Positions 32,229-43,892 of a stretch of DNA of 64,000 bases are shown here, in pieces. The notes beneath the pieces were generated by a model. The model saw only the letters and a program-made list of their open reading frames with translations, did no database searches and was not told where the DNA came from. Every line of letters starts with the position of its first letter. Positions within the stretch are counted from its first letter, which is position 1. The position numbers and the translations under genes were made by a program. The stretch comes from Ornithodoros turicata (Eukaryota; Arthropoda; Arachnida; Ixodida; Argasidae), in NCBI RefSeq assembly GCF_037126465.1, contig NC_088206.1:56896841-56960840 (forward strand), given 5' to 3'.

Positions 32229-32770
32229 TTAACGTGATACATGCGACACACTTGTCTGAAATCTTGAGCCGCTCCACAAGTACCCCCTACCAGCCGTGCC
32301 GTCGATACGGAACAGGAAAATATTGCTGGACCTATACAATATCTGTGGATAAACTTCTATGCAGCGACAAAGGAGAGACATACAGACCAGTACAAACAGG
32401 TCTATACATGCTATCAACTGTGACGTTAATACAAAATGTTTGTATATGACAAGCAGTCGTAGGACTAGTGATTCTGTTAGATCTGGATGGTTGTAGTCGT
32501 AGTCACTTGTTGTTGATGATGATGAACAACAATTGAGCAACAAATGTCGGTACAGTGATTTCTTAAAGTTATTAAGTGGAGTAGCGTGACTGAAACGAAT
32601 GCTGAAGTTGTTAAAAAAAGATGGGATGAGGAATAGAGTTGATTGCACTTCGTAGTTGGTTCTAATTGAGTTAGTTTTGCAATTTGGAAAATTTCTGATA
32701 TGATTGTAGAAATTTGGGGCAGATACGGTCGAAGAAGCATAGACGCAGAACAAACAGAGATGTTTGGTGT
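32229..32770 (-). pseudogene. CR1/L2-like LINE C-terminal fragment
   Basis: The minus-strand frame (174 codons to 32229) contains NSIRTNYEVQSTLFLIPSFF and LNNFKKSLYRHLL. These match in pattern the C-terminal region of CR1/Jockey-type reverse transcriptases (RTNYGxxSxxFxGxxxWNSLP ... FKxxLKxxLL), with the usual W replaced. The remainder after LL is likely untranslated tail read through. It is a 5'-truncated inactive copy. Confidence 0.5.
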
Positions 32771-32804
32771 TCGTCTATTTCTTCGCCCGTGTCTCGGTGC
32801 GGGG

Positions 32805-32880
32805 GGGGGGGGATATGTTTATTAAGAAAAAAGAAAGGAAAGGTCAGCCAGACGGAGGTCGGCTTGCTATGATATGATAT
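32805..32880 (-). repeat. LINE 3' terminus fragment
   Basis: ATGTTTATTAAGAAAAAAG then GGAAAGGTCAGCCAGACGG and GGCTTGCTAT parallels the 3' tail of the LINE at 57377-57460 (GGGAAAGGTCAGCCATGCAG, GGCTTGCTAT). Confidence 0.6.
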
Positions 32881-33003
32881 TGCAAAGGGAGTCTGAGTAT
32901 TTTGTCAGTCAGCAACGCAGCAGCGGTTTTTATGTGCAATGTCTGTCTGCTGCCCACGGCGCCTTACTGTGAAAGTATGTATATAGTCTTATTTCAAGTC
33001 TCC

Positions 33004-33121
33004 CAAAAAAAGGCGTACGCCTCCCATTTTCAACAAGTCAGGGCAGATAACGATATCATTCGGGATGATGGAGCTTGCCAGCTAGGAGCTTGCCATGCGG
33101 TGTAGTTCATTTTTAAGAGTG
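33004..33121. repeat. CACTC MITE, right half (copy J)
   Basis: AGGCGTACGCCTCCCATTTT to TTTTTAAGAGTG then TA; left half absent. A small duplication (GCCAGCTAGGAGCTTGCC) lies in the outer arm. Confidence 0.75.
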
Positions 33122-33558
33122 TATGTCTCCTAAAGTTTGCAGAGAAATCAGCAGATAGATAGATACAGGCAGACATCAGCGAGACAACATTCATCCGCTA
33201 CTGATGCCCATGCAGGATCTCGGAGACGCGCATGCGCCTTGAGGAGGAACAAGGAGTGGTCGATACGGGATCTAAATGGAAAAGCCAGTCATCGCCATAG
33301 CAACGGCTCCGTTGCAACCTCTCTTGGCCGATCGAAGGCGAAAGACACTCGTTGATCCGCAACCCATATAAGCTCCTCTCGGCATCCATCTTTGGCATGA
33401 ACGAAGGGTGAAACGGTTTGTAGCGAAAATTTTCGCTATTTTTGCTTCCTGCACACAGATACGATTTGGTTTCCCTGTGACACGAAATGTATTTTGAATA
33501 ACACATCACTTTGTGTATATATTTGTGTGACATCTTGAATGATAGAGAGGCGACGTAT
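33122..33558. other. Intergenic, no recognised feature
   Basis: Nothing recognised. Confidence 0.35.
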
Positions 33559-33885
33559 GCACTTAATCAAAACAGAACTTCATCAAGCACCTTCACCACA
33601 TAACGCGCTGAAGGCAAACCATTCCACATATGACACCGTTTTCTCTCTTGGGAAAGCACGGGACGGACTGCTTTTGTGACAATTAACATAACTGCACAAG
33701 TGTCACAAAAAGGCGCCCACGTCTCTTTTCGAACCAATCTGGAGAGATATCGATGCCATTCGAAATTATGGTTGGCTATATAGGAGCGGGCTATAGGAGT
33801 CTGTTATGAAGCTCTCTTTTAAGAGAGTATACAAGACGTTCCTACACCCCCGAAAAAACAGAACTTCGCCCGCCTAACACGTTCC
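33559..33885. mobile_element. Degraded CACTG-subtype MITE (copy K) and fragment
   Basis: AATCAAAACAGAACTTCATC at the left and TCTCTTTTAAGAGAGTAT near 33829 at the right; centre TTTTGTGACAATTAACATAA. A further terminal fragment, AACAGAACTTCGCCCGCC, lies at 33855-33885. Confidence 0.6.
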
Positions 33886-35278
33886 TCGGGACAGTGATCA
33901 GAACAAAGCCTGACGATGGACAGCTTGCGATTCATCGTTTCACAAGAGGTTTATACTGTTGGACTTCGCCGAAGGAGTTAAACCGTGCTGTTCCCCGAAC
34001 CGATGTTCCAGCCAAATGAATCTGCGGTGGGGCTGCACTATCCCAATGTCGTGCCATAACGCATGTCAAAGTGGAACGTTGAGATTGCAAGTCGTGTGGC
34101 AGTGCCTTTTTCTTGGAGGGTGGGGGGAGGGGGATTTATGCTAGGAGTCGAAAACACGTCGGCAGACGATTTCACTTTCTCCTACTTTTTTTCTACTTAC
34201 AAACAAACAAACAAACAAAAGGACTTTCCGCACGTGAGGGCTAATATTGTCAATATAGACAATCATAATGTGCAATGGCCAAAGGTTATGTCAACAAGTT
34301 CTGTTTTGAAAGTGTCACGTTTTGACATAGATATCCATCTTGAAAAACAACATCATTCATCCAATTTCCATCATCGACGGCAACACATTTCTAACATTTT
34401 TGTGGGCATATGCGAATAATCAAATTTTTCGAATACCGAATCAAATAATTCTAAATTTGATTCGATTTCCGGATCGAATACAGAATTCTATATTCGCATT
34501 TGGAATCGAATCGATGTTTGTTGCAAACCTAAAACAAGGAGCGCTACTTCATATTCTGGTCCGTATGAATATATCGCGTATACATGCTGCACACACGTTT
34601 TGCACGTTTTTCCATACACGTGATGCGTGAGTATATGCGGGCCTGTTATACCGCTACACGCTTCGTATTCGTTGAGGTTATGTATCTACATGTATAGGCT
34701 TCATATTCATTTCGGTTTTAAAATAAGTATTCGCACATGCCTACAATTTGGCACAGAAATACCTCCTCATGTCGTGCAAATTATCAACATTGATACGCTG
34801 TAATGTTGCACAAAGTGATTCGTGGAAGCCACGAATAGGACCGAGTGTCCCATATAATCACTAGATTTCACAATACGATTATTGTCCCGTCGCGTCATCA
34901 CACTGTATTCTATCCTGCAAACAAAGTCCTCGCCACAACTACCCCTCCAGGTTCACACCCAACCATTCAACAACCTCCGTTCTCTTGACAACAACGTGCG
35001 GCCCCTTCCTTTCCACGCACCATGTGATCACCTCATTTCCATGCTAAAACTACCCCCACCCCTGATCCCTTCTCAATACTCCAACCGTTAACACGCATTC
35101 GCGAAACGATATGAAAACTACAGAAACTCAAAACTCGGCAGGCACACAATCACTTATTCATAGGGACCCGCATGAGAACAAGACGACGCGCAACCTCAAA
35201 ACGCGAGCAGCCACATTCCCCTCTTTTGACCCTCTCGCACCCCCTCCTGCGGTGCAGTCTTCCTGCCTCTCGTCTCTG
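33886..35278. other. Intergenic, AT-rich with TTCGAAT-type words
   Basis: No genes recognised. About 34415-34520 contains repeated CGAATAATC / TTCGATT words, a style seen in decayed hAT ends. AAACAAACAAACAAAC at 34199-34215 is a short simple repeat. Confidence 0.35.
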
Positions 35279-35283
35279 ATTGG
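35279..35283 (+). promoter_or_regulatory. Inverted CCAAT box in a promoter-like patch
   Basis: ATTGG (35279-35283) lies in a locally GC-richer stretch (about 35200-35640) some 250 nt upstream of a strong-context ATG. Only suggestive. Confidence 0.3.
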
Positions 35284-35530
35284 TTGGCTACGCTATAACG
35301 CTGCTCCGCCTCTGGCGTTCGTCGCTCGCTAGTGGGGAAACTTGGCTGCGACAACGAGCGCCGCCTACCAGTGAAGGGCTCTGTTATTTCTTTATCCTTT
35401 CCTGTGGCGCATTGGGTTTCCTGCTGGTCGCATGGCGCGCTGTATCGAAGCGGGATAACGCAGAACGGGTGAGAAGGATCGAGATCCCAACTGAAATGGA
35501 CGCCCGTCGTCTGCGAAGAGGCGATCCAAG

Positions 35531-35650
35531 ATGGCGGATGCTTTTATCTTCCTTCCGTTCGGAGCACAACGAGCGCCCTTTGGGAATTCCGAAAACGCTC
35601 TCGGTTTTCTTGCCGGCTTCATCGCTGGTGTGTTCTTTGTGGTGTTCTAA
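35531..35650 (+). CDS. Candidate 39-aa tail-anchored microprotein
   Basis: The start lies in CCAAGATGGCGG, a strong Kozak context that also matches the YY1-type CAAGATGGC promoter/initiation motif. The 39-codon frame ends in TAA. The first half is short and mildly polar (MADAFIFLPFGAQRAPFGN), and the second half is a Gly/Phe/Val hydrophobic segment (ALGFLAGFIAGVFFVVF) reaching the C-terminus, containing GxxxG-like spacing. This is the form of a tail-anchored membrane microprotein. There is no homology evidence. It could instead be an upstream ORF in a longer transcript or chance. Confidence 0.35.
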   Translation: MADAFIFLPFGAQRAPFGNSENALGFLAGFIAGVFFVVF

Positions 35651-35775
35651 CATGTGCACATCACATGTAACATGTTACACGTTACGTGTTTTACTAGGCC
35701 TCGTGTGGGGTTTCGTTCGCACTTTTTTTTTTTTTTTTTTTCAGCATCTGTGAACATAGAAAATCTCGGAACACA

Positions 35776-35925
35776 ATGATGAAAGATGGAAGTCACTGAA
35801 AAGGTTAGCCAGCTGTAGGACTCGAACCCACATCTTCTGGCTTGAGGCTTCTGGCATTTGAGGCGTTGTATGTATTTGTCCTTTCTATGTGTTCCAGCTT
35901 CAGGACATCAATTGTCTCATGCTCG
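35776..35925 (-). repeat. tRNA-related dispersed repeat, copy 3
   Basis: Minus strand contains GGGTTCGAGTCCTACAGCTG (box B-like) and CTATGTG/CATAGAAAGGACAAATAC; best copy of the family also at 605-760. Confidence 0.6.
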
Positions 35926-36055
35926 GAACACAACAATTACTTTCTGATGTATGATCTCACATAATCTATTAGATACAGAGGAAAAGAACACAATGGCAAA
36001 AATAGAACTGTGACGTCATTTGCAATTTTCAATGTTGCTGGCTCAAGAGCTCCTG

Positions 36056-36306
36056 CACTCTTAAAACGGAACTTCACCGCAAAGCACGCTCCTAACGGAC
36101 CATCATCTCGAATGACATCGTTCTCTCCCCTGATTTGCTGGAAACCGGAGGCGTACGCCATTTTTGTGACAATTATGAACTGCCTTAGTATCACAAAAAT
36201 GGCGTACGCCTCTCGTTTTCAACAAATCAGGGGAAAGAACGATGTCGCTTGGGGCGGTGGTTGGCTAGGAGCGTGCTATGTGGTGAAGTTCATTTTCAAG
36301 AGCGTG
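36056..36306. mobile_element. CACTC MITE, copy L
   Basis: CACTCTTAAAACGGAACTTC to CATTTTCAAGAGCGTG; full palindrome with GGCGTACGCCATTTTTGTGA inner stem. 251 bp. Confidence 0.85.
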
Positions 36307-36355
36307 CGCATTCACGCTCTAAGTCAATCATCACCCCAAATGATATCCTCTCCTG

Positions 36356-36884
36356 TGCTCTTAAAACAAAACTTTACAGCAATGCATGCTTCTAGCCAAC
36401 CATATTCCCGAATGGCACAGTTCTCATTTGATCAAGACCACAGGCGAACACCATTTTGCTGACTGCAAAATGCATTCTGCAATTATATTAAAGGGGTTGC
36501 GATACTTTGGTCGATGTGGTTCATTGCATCAAGAACGCACTGCACTACACACAGAGTATTGCCGGGGAAAAAATCGTGTCGTATATATAACTGGCGTGAT
36601 TTAAGCCCTTGCTTGAACACACGTATACTCGTCAAGTATTGACATCGGACCTCCGGTCTGATGCACGTTGTGGGCCTCTTGTGTACCTCCCCAAAGGGAT
36701 AGGCGTCTCATGGGATAAGGTACACATCCATTACACCGAAGCGGAGACAGTAACCAAGGCCGGCGATAGAGGGGGCGAATAAGGCGGCCGCCTTCGGCCC
36801 AACGCTTGCGAAGCGATAACCCTATCATTCGTGGCAATGGTTGGCGCAGAGCATGCTATGCGGTGAAGTTCAGTTTTCAGAGTG
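36356..36884. mobile_element. CACTC-family element with a long unrelated middle (copy M)
   Basis: A left outer arm (TGCTCTTAAAACAAAACTTT, TAGCCAACCATATTCCCGAA) and a right outer arm (ATGGTTGGCGCAGAGCATGC, TTCAGTTTTCAGAGTG) enclose about 365 bases not found in other copies. It is either an insertion into a MITE or a larger family member. Confidence 0.55.
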
Positions 36885-38240
36885 CAGGCAGAGCGCATTG
36901 CTGCATGCGCTACTCCGCGCCAGATATACCAGAATCAATTAATTAGTAAAATAATAATAATAATGAATCCCTAAGTGTCGACGCGAATAAATTGACGAGC
37001 GTATGCAAATGAGCCACTCACTGGTCAGCTCCTGGCCAATCTCTCAACGATATTTACCAAAAAGAAAGTTCTCCATATAGTGTCACCCGTTTCCGAATCA
37101 CTCACCTTTGGACTTTTCGTAAAACACCCGGCATATATCTCTAATGTTGTGTCGAAATCGCATTTTTACTCTTTCCATTTCTATGTATTAATGACTGTTC
37201 TATCGCGCAGTGTACCTGTTTTAAATATTGAAACCTTCCCGACGGCAAAGTGCTCCGTTTCTGAATGACTCTTCTGTTGCTTCCCCAATAGGAAAGCGCG
37301 TGGTAACGTGCAAACACATAAAAAAAAAAGAAAAGAAGGCGCAATCCTCTTCAATGCACGAGGATTAGGCTTAAATTCCATCGTCTCTGAAAGCAAGCGT
37401 GGGGAACGAGAGCGTATCGAAGCGACGAGCGCTAGGAGGTGCTGCAGTTGGTATAGGCCGATGTCGATGATGATGTCCCCGGGGAGCGAGGGGCGACGTC
37501 CTTTGTTGGCAGACATTAACAGATTAATGCTGGGGTAATTGAAATCAACATAATTGATGTTGGGCCGGGAGCGACGCTAAATCCGTGGGCGTCGCTCTCT
37601 GACGTTTGGGGGCGCTGCGAGCGCTCGTCTTGTTAATAAAGCAGTCGTCTGTCAGAGCGAGATTAACTTTTTCAGACGACTGCTCGCTCCACCAAGCGGG
37701 GAAAATAGTGGTGTGTGGAGTGGGAATAATGTACTGGTGCTTCGCTGAATGCGTATACGCGCGAGCATTTATAGCTCTATGGGGAGGAAGAAAGTGGTAG
37801 CAACCGGGAAGAAGTGCTGAAATTGATGCAGTTGCGTAGCACGCGGCTTCTCGTATTGGGGAACATTCGATATGTAAACTTGCTGGTCGCAAGGAGGGCA
37901 CCATGCAGTTACAGGGACCAGACCGCGATCAATGAGGCTGCGCGATCCATAACTGCTACGAATTTATTTCAATCACGTGAATGACAGCTTCCACAGCATT
38001 GAGCACGTACGCCCCGGAAATCTATTCTGTATCTCGACCTCCCACCTTATCTCACCACGTAAGGCCGGGCATACGTACATATCACCGGCAGTGTAACGTC
38101 TTATAATGGAGAGTTTTAACCGGACGCTAAGTGACATATGCTCCGCATGTGTATATCGACGCTCCGACTATGGGATCACACCTTGCAGTATATATACGAA
38201 ACGTTTATGTTTGTCAACGTTATGTGAATGTTTATGAAAC
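36885..38240. other. Intergenic; one 12-bp hairpin
   Basis: No gene recognised. AGCAGTCGTCTG near 37640 and its exact inverse near 37675 form a short hairpin across about 22 nt. Confidence 0.35.
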
Positions 38241-39980
38241 TCATCGACGCCGACGATGGCTTCGACGAGGAGAGTAACGCTGTGCTGGCAGCGGAGAAAC
38301 GTTGACGTTCAGGGCCCGGTATTCACCACATGGTTTAATCACCCGTTTTCTTGGGAACCATGTGGAATGCTGAAGACCAGCTATTGTCAGAAGTCGAGCG
38401 ATGCCGATTTGAAGCATTTGCTCGAACTCCTGGCGGGCGATGACGAGCTTTTCTGGTGCAAGACGGCGTGGTTTGGCATGGGTGGGATGGCCCGTGGTGA
38501 CGATGTACAACATCGTGTTGCACGGGACGACTCCAGTCAGAAAGCTGGGTAAGGCTGGGGAAGTCGGCGAGCAACGTTCCGTAAACAGTTTGCGGGCTGG
38601 CTGGTTTAATGCCAAGGACGCTGTGCCGCGCAGAACGGTGGAACTTTAGAATGCCGGCCACAGAAAGTGTCGTCGTTGAGTCGACAAGACGCCGACGGGC
38701 GGTGTCAACCATGAGACGGAAGTGGTTCAAGAAGTCAACGACAACAACGGGGTGCGTGACGACGGCCACGAGGAAAATCCAGCGAAATTGCCGTCGCAAA
38801 GCCAAATCCAGAGCCGAGGACCTCTCAGCATAGACAGGAACGGCGGTGCCGTTGACTGCGGAGAGGTGACGAATGGGGGAACGTCGACAGTCCAGGGCGC
38901 TTGCAGGCAACACACTGACTTGAGCACCTGTGCCGACGAGAAAACTGTAGCCGTGCGATTTGCCATCAACGAAAAACAGGCGACCTGGTCGAAAATTTAG
39001 AGGATCGCTCGCCGCCGTTATTGATCCTCCCTGCCGTTTCCTGGCTATCCACAGGGGCTGGTGCAGTTGCGTGCGGAAGCGCCGAATTTTGCGTGGTACC
39101 AGCAAGGCGGAAGACATCGGCCGGAGTGTGGGTTTGGTTAACGGGACGTTCTTCGCCGTTGGGCACGAGGAGGACGGCGGAACCTGGCCCGGTGCGAGAG
39201 GCGGCGCGGCGATGGTGAATGGTTGGGGGACAACGCTGAGGCCACCACGTCCGATAATCGCCTAATTTCTTCCGTAAGAGTAGCCACTTGCGAGAAAGAG
39301 GACTCAGCCGCCAAGGTGTCTTGTACAGGTGTCTTGGCAACGGGCGAAAACGAATGAATCGCGGAGACTGTGGAGGAGCTGACTCCAATGACCTTGTCCG
39401 CAAGCTTGGCAAGGGCTGAGAGATCGAGGTCAGAGGCAGTGGCCAGAATCATCTGCACTTGGCTGGGGAGCCGCTTGAGGAAGAGCTCCTTGAAGAGGGC
39501 GCGATCGAACGTCGTCGCGCGAGACCCAAAAAGATTCACCATGTGCCGAAACATCTGGGAAGGCCTTCGATCGCCAAGCTCCTCGGCATCGAGTAGGAGT
39601 TGGAGTCGCTTGCGCTCAGAGGCCACTGTGCGGTCCATAAGCGCTGTCTTGAGGGAAGTGTAGGGAGCGACAGGAGATGGGTGGAGGAGCAGGTCAGAGA
39701 CTTCCAGCGAGATGCAGGACAGAAATTACGTGGAGATACTTCCGCTCCTCAGATGAGACGCTGGCGAGAGCGAACTGCGTCTCGGCCTGCACGAACCAAA
39801 GCTGCGGTAGCTGGCTGAAGAAAGGCGGTAGCCGGACGGCGAAGTGACCGACCTTGGACTGCGTAGAAGCGTAAGCGTGTGATTCAGCAGTCCCGGACGG
39901 GCCAGAGGGGGTTCGCCAGATGCTATGGAGGCTGTGGCATTGCGTGCGAGCGGCCGGGTCACCAGTATGGCGCCTCAAGG
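38241..39980 (-). mobile_element. Ty3/gypsy retrotransposon fragment: gag, protease, start of RT
   Basis: Minus strand, in order: a gag start region (39694-39978: LPPFFSQLPQLWFVQAETQF), more gag (39138-39638: MFRHMVNLFG, FLKRLPSQVQMILA), an aspartic-protease-like block (FLVGTGAQVSVLPAS near 38934, where D of the DTGA active site is G), and a reverse-transcriptase N-terminus in another frame (38241-38430: PRRLAPEKLVIARQEFEQML, FPRKRVIKPCGEYRALN). Frameshifts separate the parts, and RT catalytic domains, RNase H and integrase are absent. GGTGACCC near 39957 could be a primer-binding-site region. A dead genomic copy. Confidence 0.8.
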
Positions 39981-40005
39981 GAGAAACGGGAAGGCCGACG
40001 GTCAG

Positions 40006-40073
40006 AACAGGAATGATTTATTCGCGTAACGCGGCGATGACACGCCGCGTTACGCGAATAAATCATTCCTGTT
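40006..40073. repeat. Perfect 31-bp palindrome at a gypsy/mariner junction
   Basis: 40006-40036 and 40043-40073 are exact inverse copies (core GATTTATTCGCGTAACGCGG) with loop ATGACA. The left arm is continuous with the gypsy LTR-side sequence; the right arm abuts truncated mariner sequence. Confidence 0.95.
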
Positions 40074-40622
40074 GATGAGGCCAGGCCGCTTCTGCTTCAG
40101 AACCTTATGCACATCCTTGAGAACCTGGCAGTAATATGCACTATTGATGGTGGTACCAGTGGGCAGAAAATCAACATGAACAACGCCAGCCTTGTCCCAG
40201 AAAACCGTGGATAAACGTTGGATGTTCTCAGGAAATCTGACACTGGGCTCTGAGCCGCCCCGGCCGGGATCGTCCACAGGGTGCACTAATGTACGGCCGT
40301 CTCAGAACCGTTTGCATCACTCAAACGCTTTGCTGCGGCTAAGTGTATCGTGGCCATACTGAGCCTGAAGTGTTCGGTGAATTTCAGATGACTTTACGCC
40401 TTCATTCACGAGAAACTTCATGACTATTCGCTGTTCGATGTACGCGCTCACCAAGTTGTCTGCCATCTTGGCCAGCACGTGTCTTCTGTTTTGCACAAAC
40501 TTTGGACCACCATGTGGGGAACGTGGAGGCCTGTCGCGTGTGAAAATGACGAAAAAGAAGTAGCGCGAGCCATTTGTATACTCAGGAGTCAGAAAGTCCC
40601 GGTTTGACTTGAACACCCCTTG
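40074..40622 (-). mobile_element. Mariner, internally deleted and 3'-truncated
   Basis: The 5' end is at 40622 (GGGGTGTTCAAGTCAAACC, beside TA). The minus strand encodes the N-terminal part, DNA-binding region included (MADNLVSAYIEQRIVMKFLV ... DTLSRSKAFE), then after a deletion DDPGRGGSEPSVRFPENIQ fused to TVFWDKAGVVHVDFLP and INSAYYCQVL, stopping at GLIN. The middle (helix-turn-helix linker and first catalytic Asp) and the 3' end are gone. Same family as 50654-51957. Confidence 0.85.
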
Positions 40623-42279
40623 TAGTTCAAAACAGGTGACAGACAGGCTACTATGCAATTGGCGCCTCAATGATATACTGCCAGAATAAAGTAATAATTT
40701 AATGCTGACTGCCCACCACAGTGAGGCCACCCACTGCAAGTGAGTACAACTATACATGGCAATCACTTCTGCAGCACCAGCTCTCTATACGAACACGCAT
40801 CCCGCCTAAACCGTTTCGCGAACCGGTAGCCTCTTCAGACTGATTGATCAAGGTGAGCAGCCGGAAATGTATTTTCGGTACAGTTCAGCAAAAACTAAAG
40901 GTTTAGAGTAACCCAAACAACCTATCTCTGTTCTACGCCTGAGGAAAGGTCCGCGTCCCACTGTAGGTCTGTCTAGTTTTGTTGTAAATTGTCCTAGCTG
41001 CTGAAAAGGTTTACGTCATCAGCAGAGTACACGTAACGGCTGCAGAGAGCGGTGACATACCTGAATATTCCAGCAGTTCCCTAATTTGAGCTACTGTCGC
41101 GGATACCATGGTCCCGTTCATGCTGTCACGCTAGAAAACATGCATCCTTCGACATGTGGTAAAAAATACCAGTTCATATACATATCTGATCAACGTTCAT
41201 GGTAGTAGTGATATTCGCATATATTCGCAACATATATACATCTTATAGTTACCTTAGCTTCGTAGGCCACGATACCTTTGAGTCGGGGAAATATATATAT
41301 CTCAAGCCTCCAGGCAGTACACAAAATGTATTGTTGTACTTCGCAAAATGCGACTTCGGACGCAGTTTTCTGTCTTAAGGTTTCTGTCGGAGAAACATTA
41401 ATCTTTTCTTTTTTTTTTTTTTTGCAACTTTTTTATAAGCGCAATATATTCGAGTCATGTTGCTGTAGCACACGCAATGGGACACAATGGGACCTTGTGA
41501 AGTCTGGTTACGCTGCCGGCGCCGCTACACCAGAGCCCTGATGGTATGCAACATTTCATTAGAGCAATGCGGACCGACATGCTGCTTGGTCCACGGCGAA
41601 ATTCAGGGCACCGGCGCAGTGTACTAAAAGCACTACTGACTTTTCTGAACCACGACCTACTAGATTATAGCGACCATGTTATAATCGGCAAACCCAATGA
41701 GGAGTCCGTCCGCACGATCCGCTAGGGGCACTACTCATCGGCCCGCGAGATCTGCATAACGATTGGACGATGGAAATTTGAATTTTGAACGCGCAGAAGC
41801 GGACGCACTGTTATCGTAGCAGACAACAGCAACAGTTCCTATGAAACCGCGTAGAATGATGATGATAATCAACTTTAGAGGGAAGCATCTCTTGTGGTAC
41901 ATTCACCACCTATACAAATATACTAAGGTAAGCTAAAGTACAGATTACTGTCGAAATTGAGGAAGCAATAACTGGGCCGATGAGTAGCGCCACCGCTAGC
42001 CTCCAAATGCGGCGCCGGGAAGGGGTCCGTATGACATGGCCGCTATAATCTTGTAGGTCGTGTTCTGAACAATATATGATGTTGGACCTCAATGTGAAGC
42101 CTATGATTACATCTTCACCAAATTACCTCTCGCAATGGGGAAGACTATCCCTGTCGCGCTGAAAGATATCCCCTTAACCATAACCATTAAAACATAACCA
42201 TTAAAATAAAGTCTTGTACGTGACGCCACAAATCAGATGGAGACTTCACTGTAGACAAAAGTCACAAAACAAGATGATC
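40623..42279. other. Intergenic, no recognised feature
   Basis: No genes or repeats recognised. T17-like tract at about 41407-41423. Confidence 0.35.
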
Positions 42280-42545
42280 ATGACAATGGATGGCTTTACG
42301 TCGCGAGACGACTATGATCATGATGCGACGTCAATCCATGGACTCATTTTGCCACATGAGGGTTCTTTTATATATAGCGTGTGCCGATATCTCAGCCGAC
42401 GGCACACCGTAACGTCCCTCGCGGAACATGGCGTGCCTAAGCAACTTGTACGCTTCCACCAAGTCGCTAGCGTCCCCGGTCGGCTTCAAACCTGCATCCT
42501 TGGAATCAGCAGGTAGACACGTTCCCAACTGTTCCACCAAAAAAT
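42280..42545 (-). repeat. Second tRNA-derived SINE class, degraded
   Basis: Minus strand ends in AAAGAACCCTCATGTGGCAA and CTCGCGACGTAAAGCCA, following a GGTTTGAAGCC box-B-like motif and GATATCGGCACACGC. This arrangement (tRNA head, GTTAAAGAACCC...GGTGG, CGCGACGTAAA tail) is a known style of dispersed repeat in ticks. Confidence 0.5.
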
Positions 42546-43892
42546 AACTGTTTGTTCGAAAGGACTCTTCTGCGCCGCATTGTTAAACACCGCTCCAAAG
42601 CATCCGGACACGACAACGTGACATCACATTTCCTATTGCTACTTCCTCAAAGCTATGGTGGCTTGCCCATCACCGCAGCTATAGTACATCTGCAAGGCAA
42701 CTTGGTTCCATAAACTTTTCTTGTGCAGGAATCTACGGATATCAAAGGCCATCAACGCACGCACACGCGTTTCCATCGGGTCGTTTCCCTTTGGGTCGCC
42801 CTGCATGCTCTTCCGAACGATTCCTGTGGGAGTAATGTACATGGCCGTCATGCTGCTGAGCAAATAGGACGGCTGTACTGCCGCCACTATTATGGTAGCT
42901 CTTATCAGGACCTATCATTAGCCACGCAATTTGCATTCGCTTTCCGCTGAGCGGATGCCCTTCTTTTCTATCTGGGAGATAAGTACGCCGTTAGGCACGC
43001 CTTGACTGACAGCTGCGCTTCCGGTCTGTGCGTGGATTCAGACGGTGCATGCTCCGGCCTATATTGCACGGGCAAATATTTCAGAAAATGAGGCTCGCTG
43101 AACAAAAGATGAAAAAGTAGGATAACGATCGGTTTGTGTCCCTGGGCTTCCTCCGCGGTAAGTGTCCGTCAGGTTGAGCAGGTTCCTTCATGTTTCGTCG
43201 GTGCAATCAACCCCATTCATTTGTTGTACCAATAATTTGAAAAGACCATGACGGGAGACGATTGCAGTTTGAGTGCATATTGACATGTGTCTCCATCTCG
43301 TGCTGCTCGGTAAGAACTACTGCGAAAACAGCAACTTCATTTTCAAGAGCGTTGCGGATGTGTTTCTTAGGTTAGGTTGGGTTGGGTTGGGTTTAAGGCT
43401 GGATCAGGTCCGATAAGAAAAATATGCAGTAATCGGCTCCTGCAAATGAGGGGACGGCAGCTCCAAATCGCACGTGAGTGTAAGAAGAGAAAAGCGTAAT
43501 TAGGAAAATGTGAAAGGAGAATTGAAATATATTTGGTAGTCATCGAAAAAGTCAGGCAACGGCGAGTGTCGAATGAGGCACCTCGTGATGTCGAAAGAAG
43601 AAGTTTCCCGGGGGCTCCGCACGTTGGTCGCTTCATAGAATGTGAAAAAACTGAAAATTAACCTGTCGAATGTTGAAAAATAAATACAGGGGAATAAATA
43701 ATTGAATCGCATGAATCGAATTGCTATAAACCGAAAAACATTTATAGAAGCAGCAGATGTAAACGGAGAATGTTTGCAGGGCTCTGCGTATAGTAATCAT
43801 TTTATAACCGAGGCGAAGCGGGAAGAAATACAATCGCAGTGTGGACGCTAGACGTATTGTTATGTAATCGTATACCGAATACATATATACGT
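42546..43892. other. Intergenic, no recognised gene
   Basis: A short TTAGGTTAGGTTGGGTTGGG run at 43368-43395 is noted but too short to be telomeric. Confidence 0.35.

Noticed and set aside
37636..37690. 12-bp perfect hairpin as a microRNA precursor
   Set aside because: The stem is too short and the loop too long for a microRNA precursor.
39726..39962. Arg/Ser-rich minus-strand frame overlapping the gypsy gag
   Set aside because: The neighbouring frame carries the recognisable gag motif LPPFFSQLPQLWFVQ; this one is its shadow.
43368..43395. TTAGGTTAGGTTGGGTTGGG as arthropod telomere repeat
   Set aside because: Only two TTAGG units before degeneration to TTGGG; too short for an interstitial telomere.
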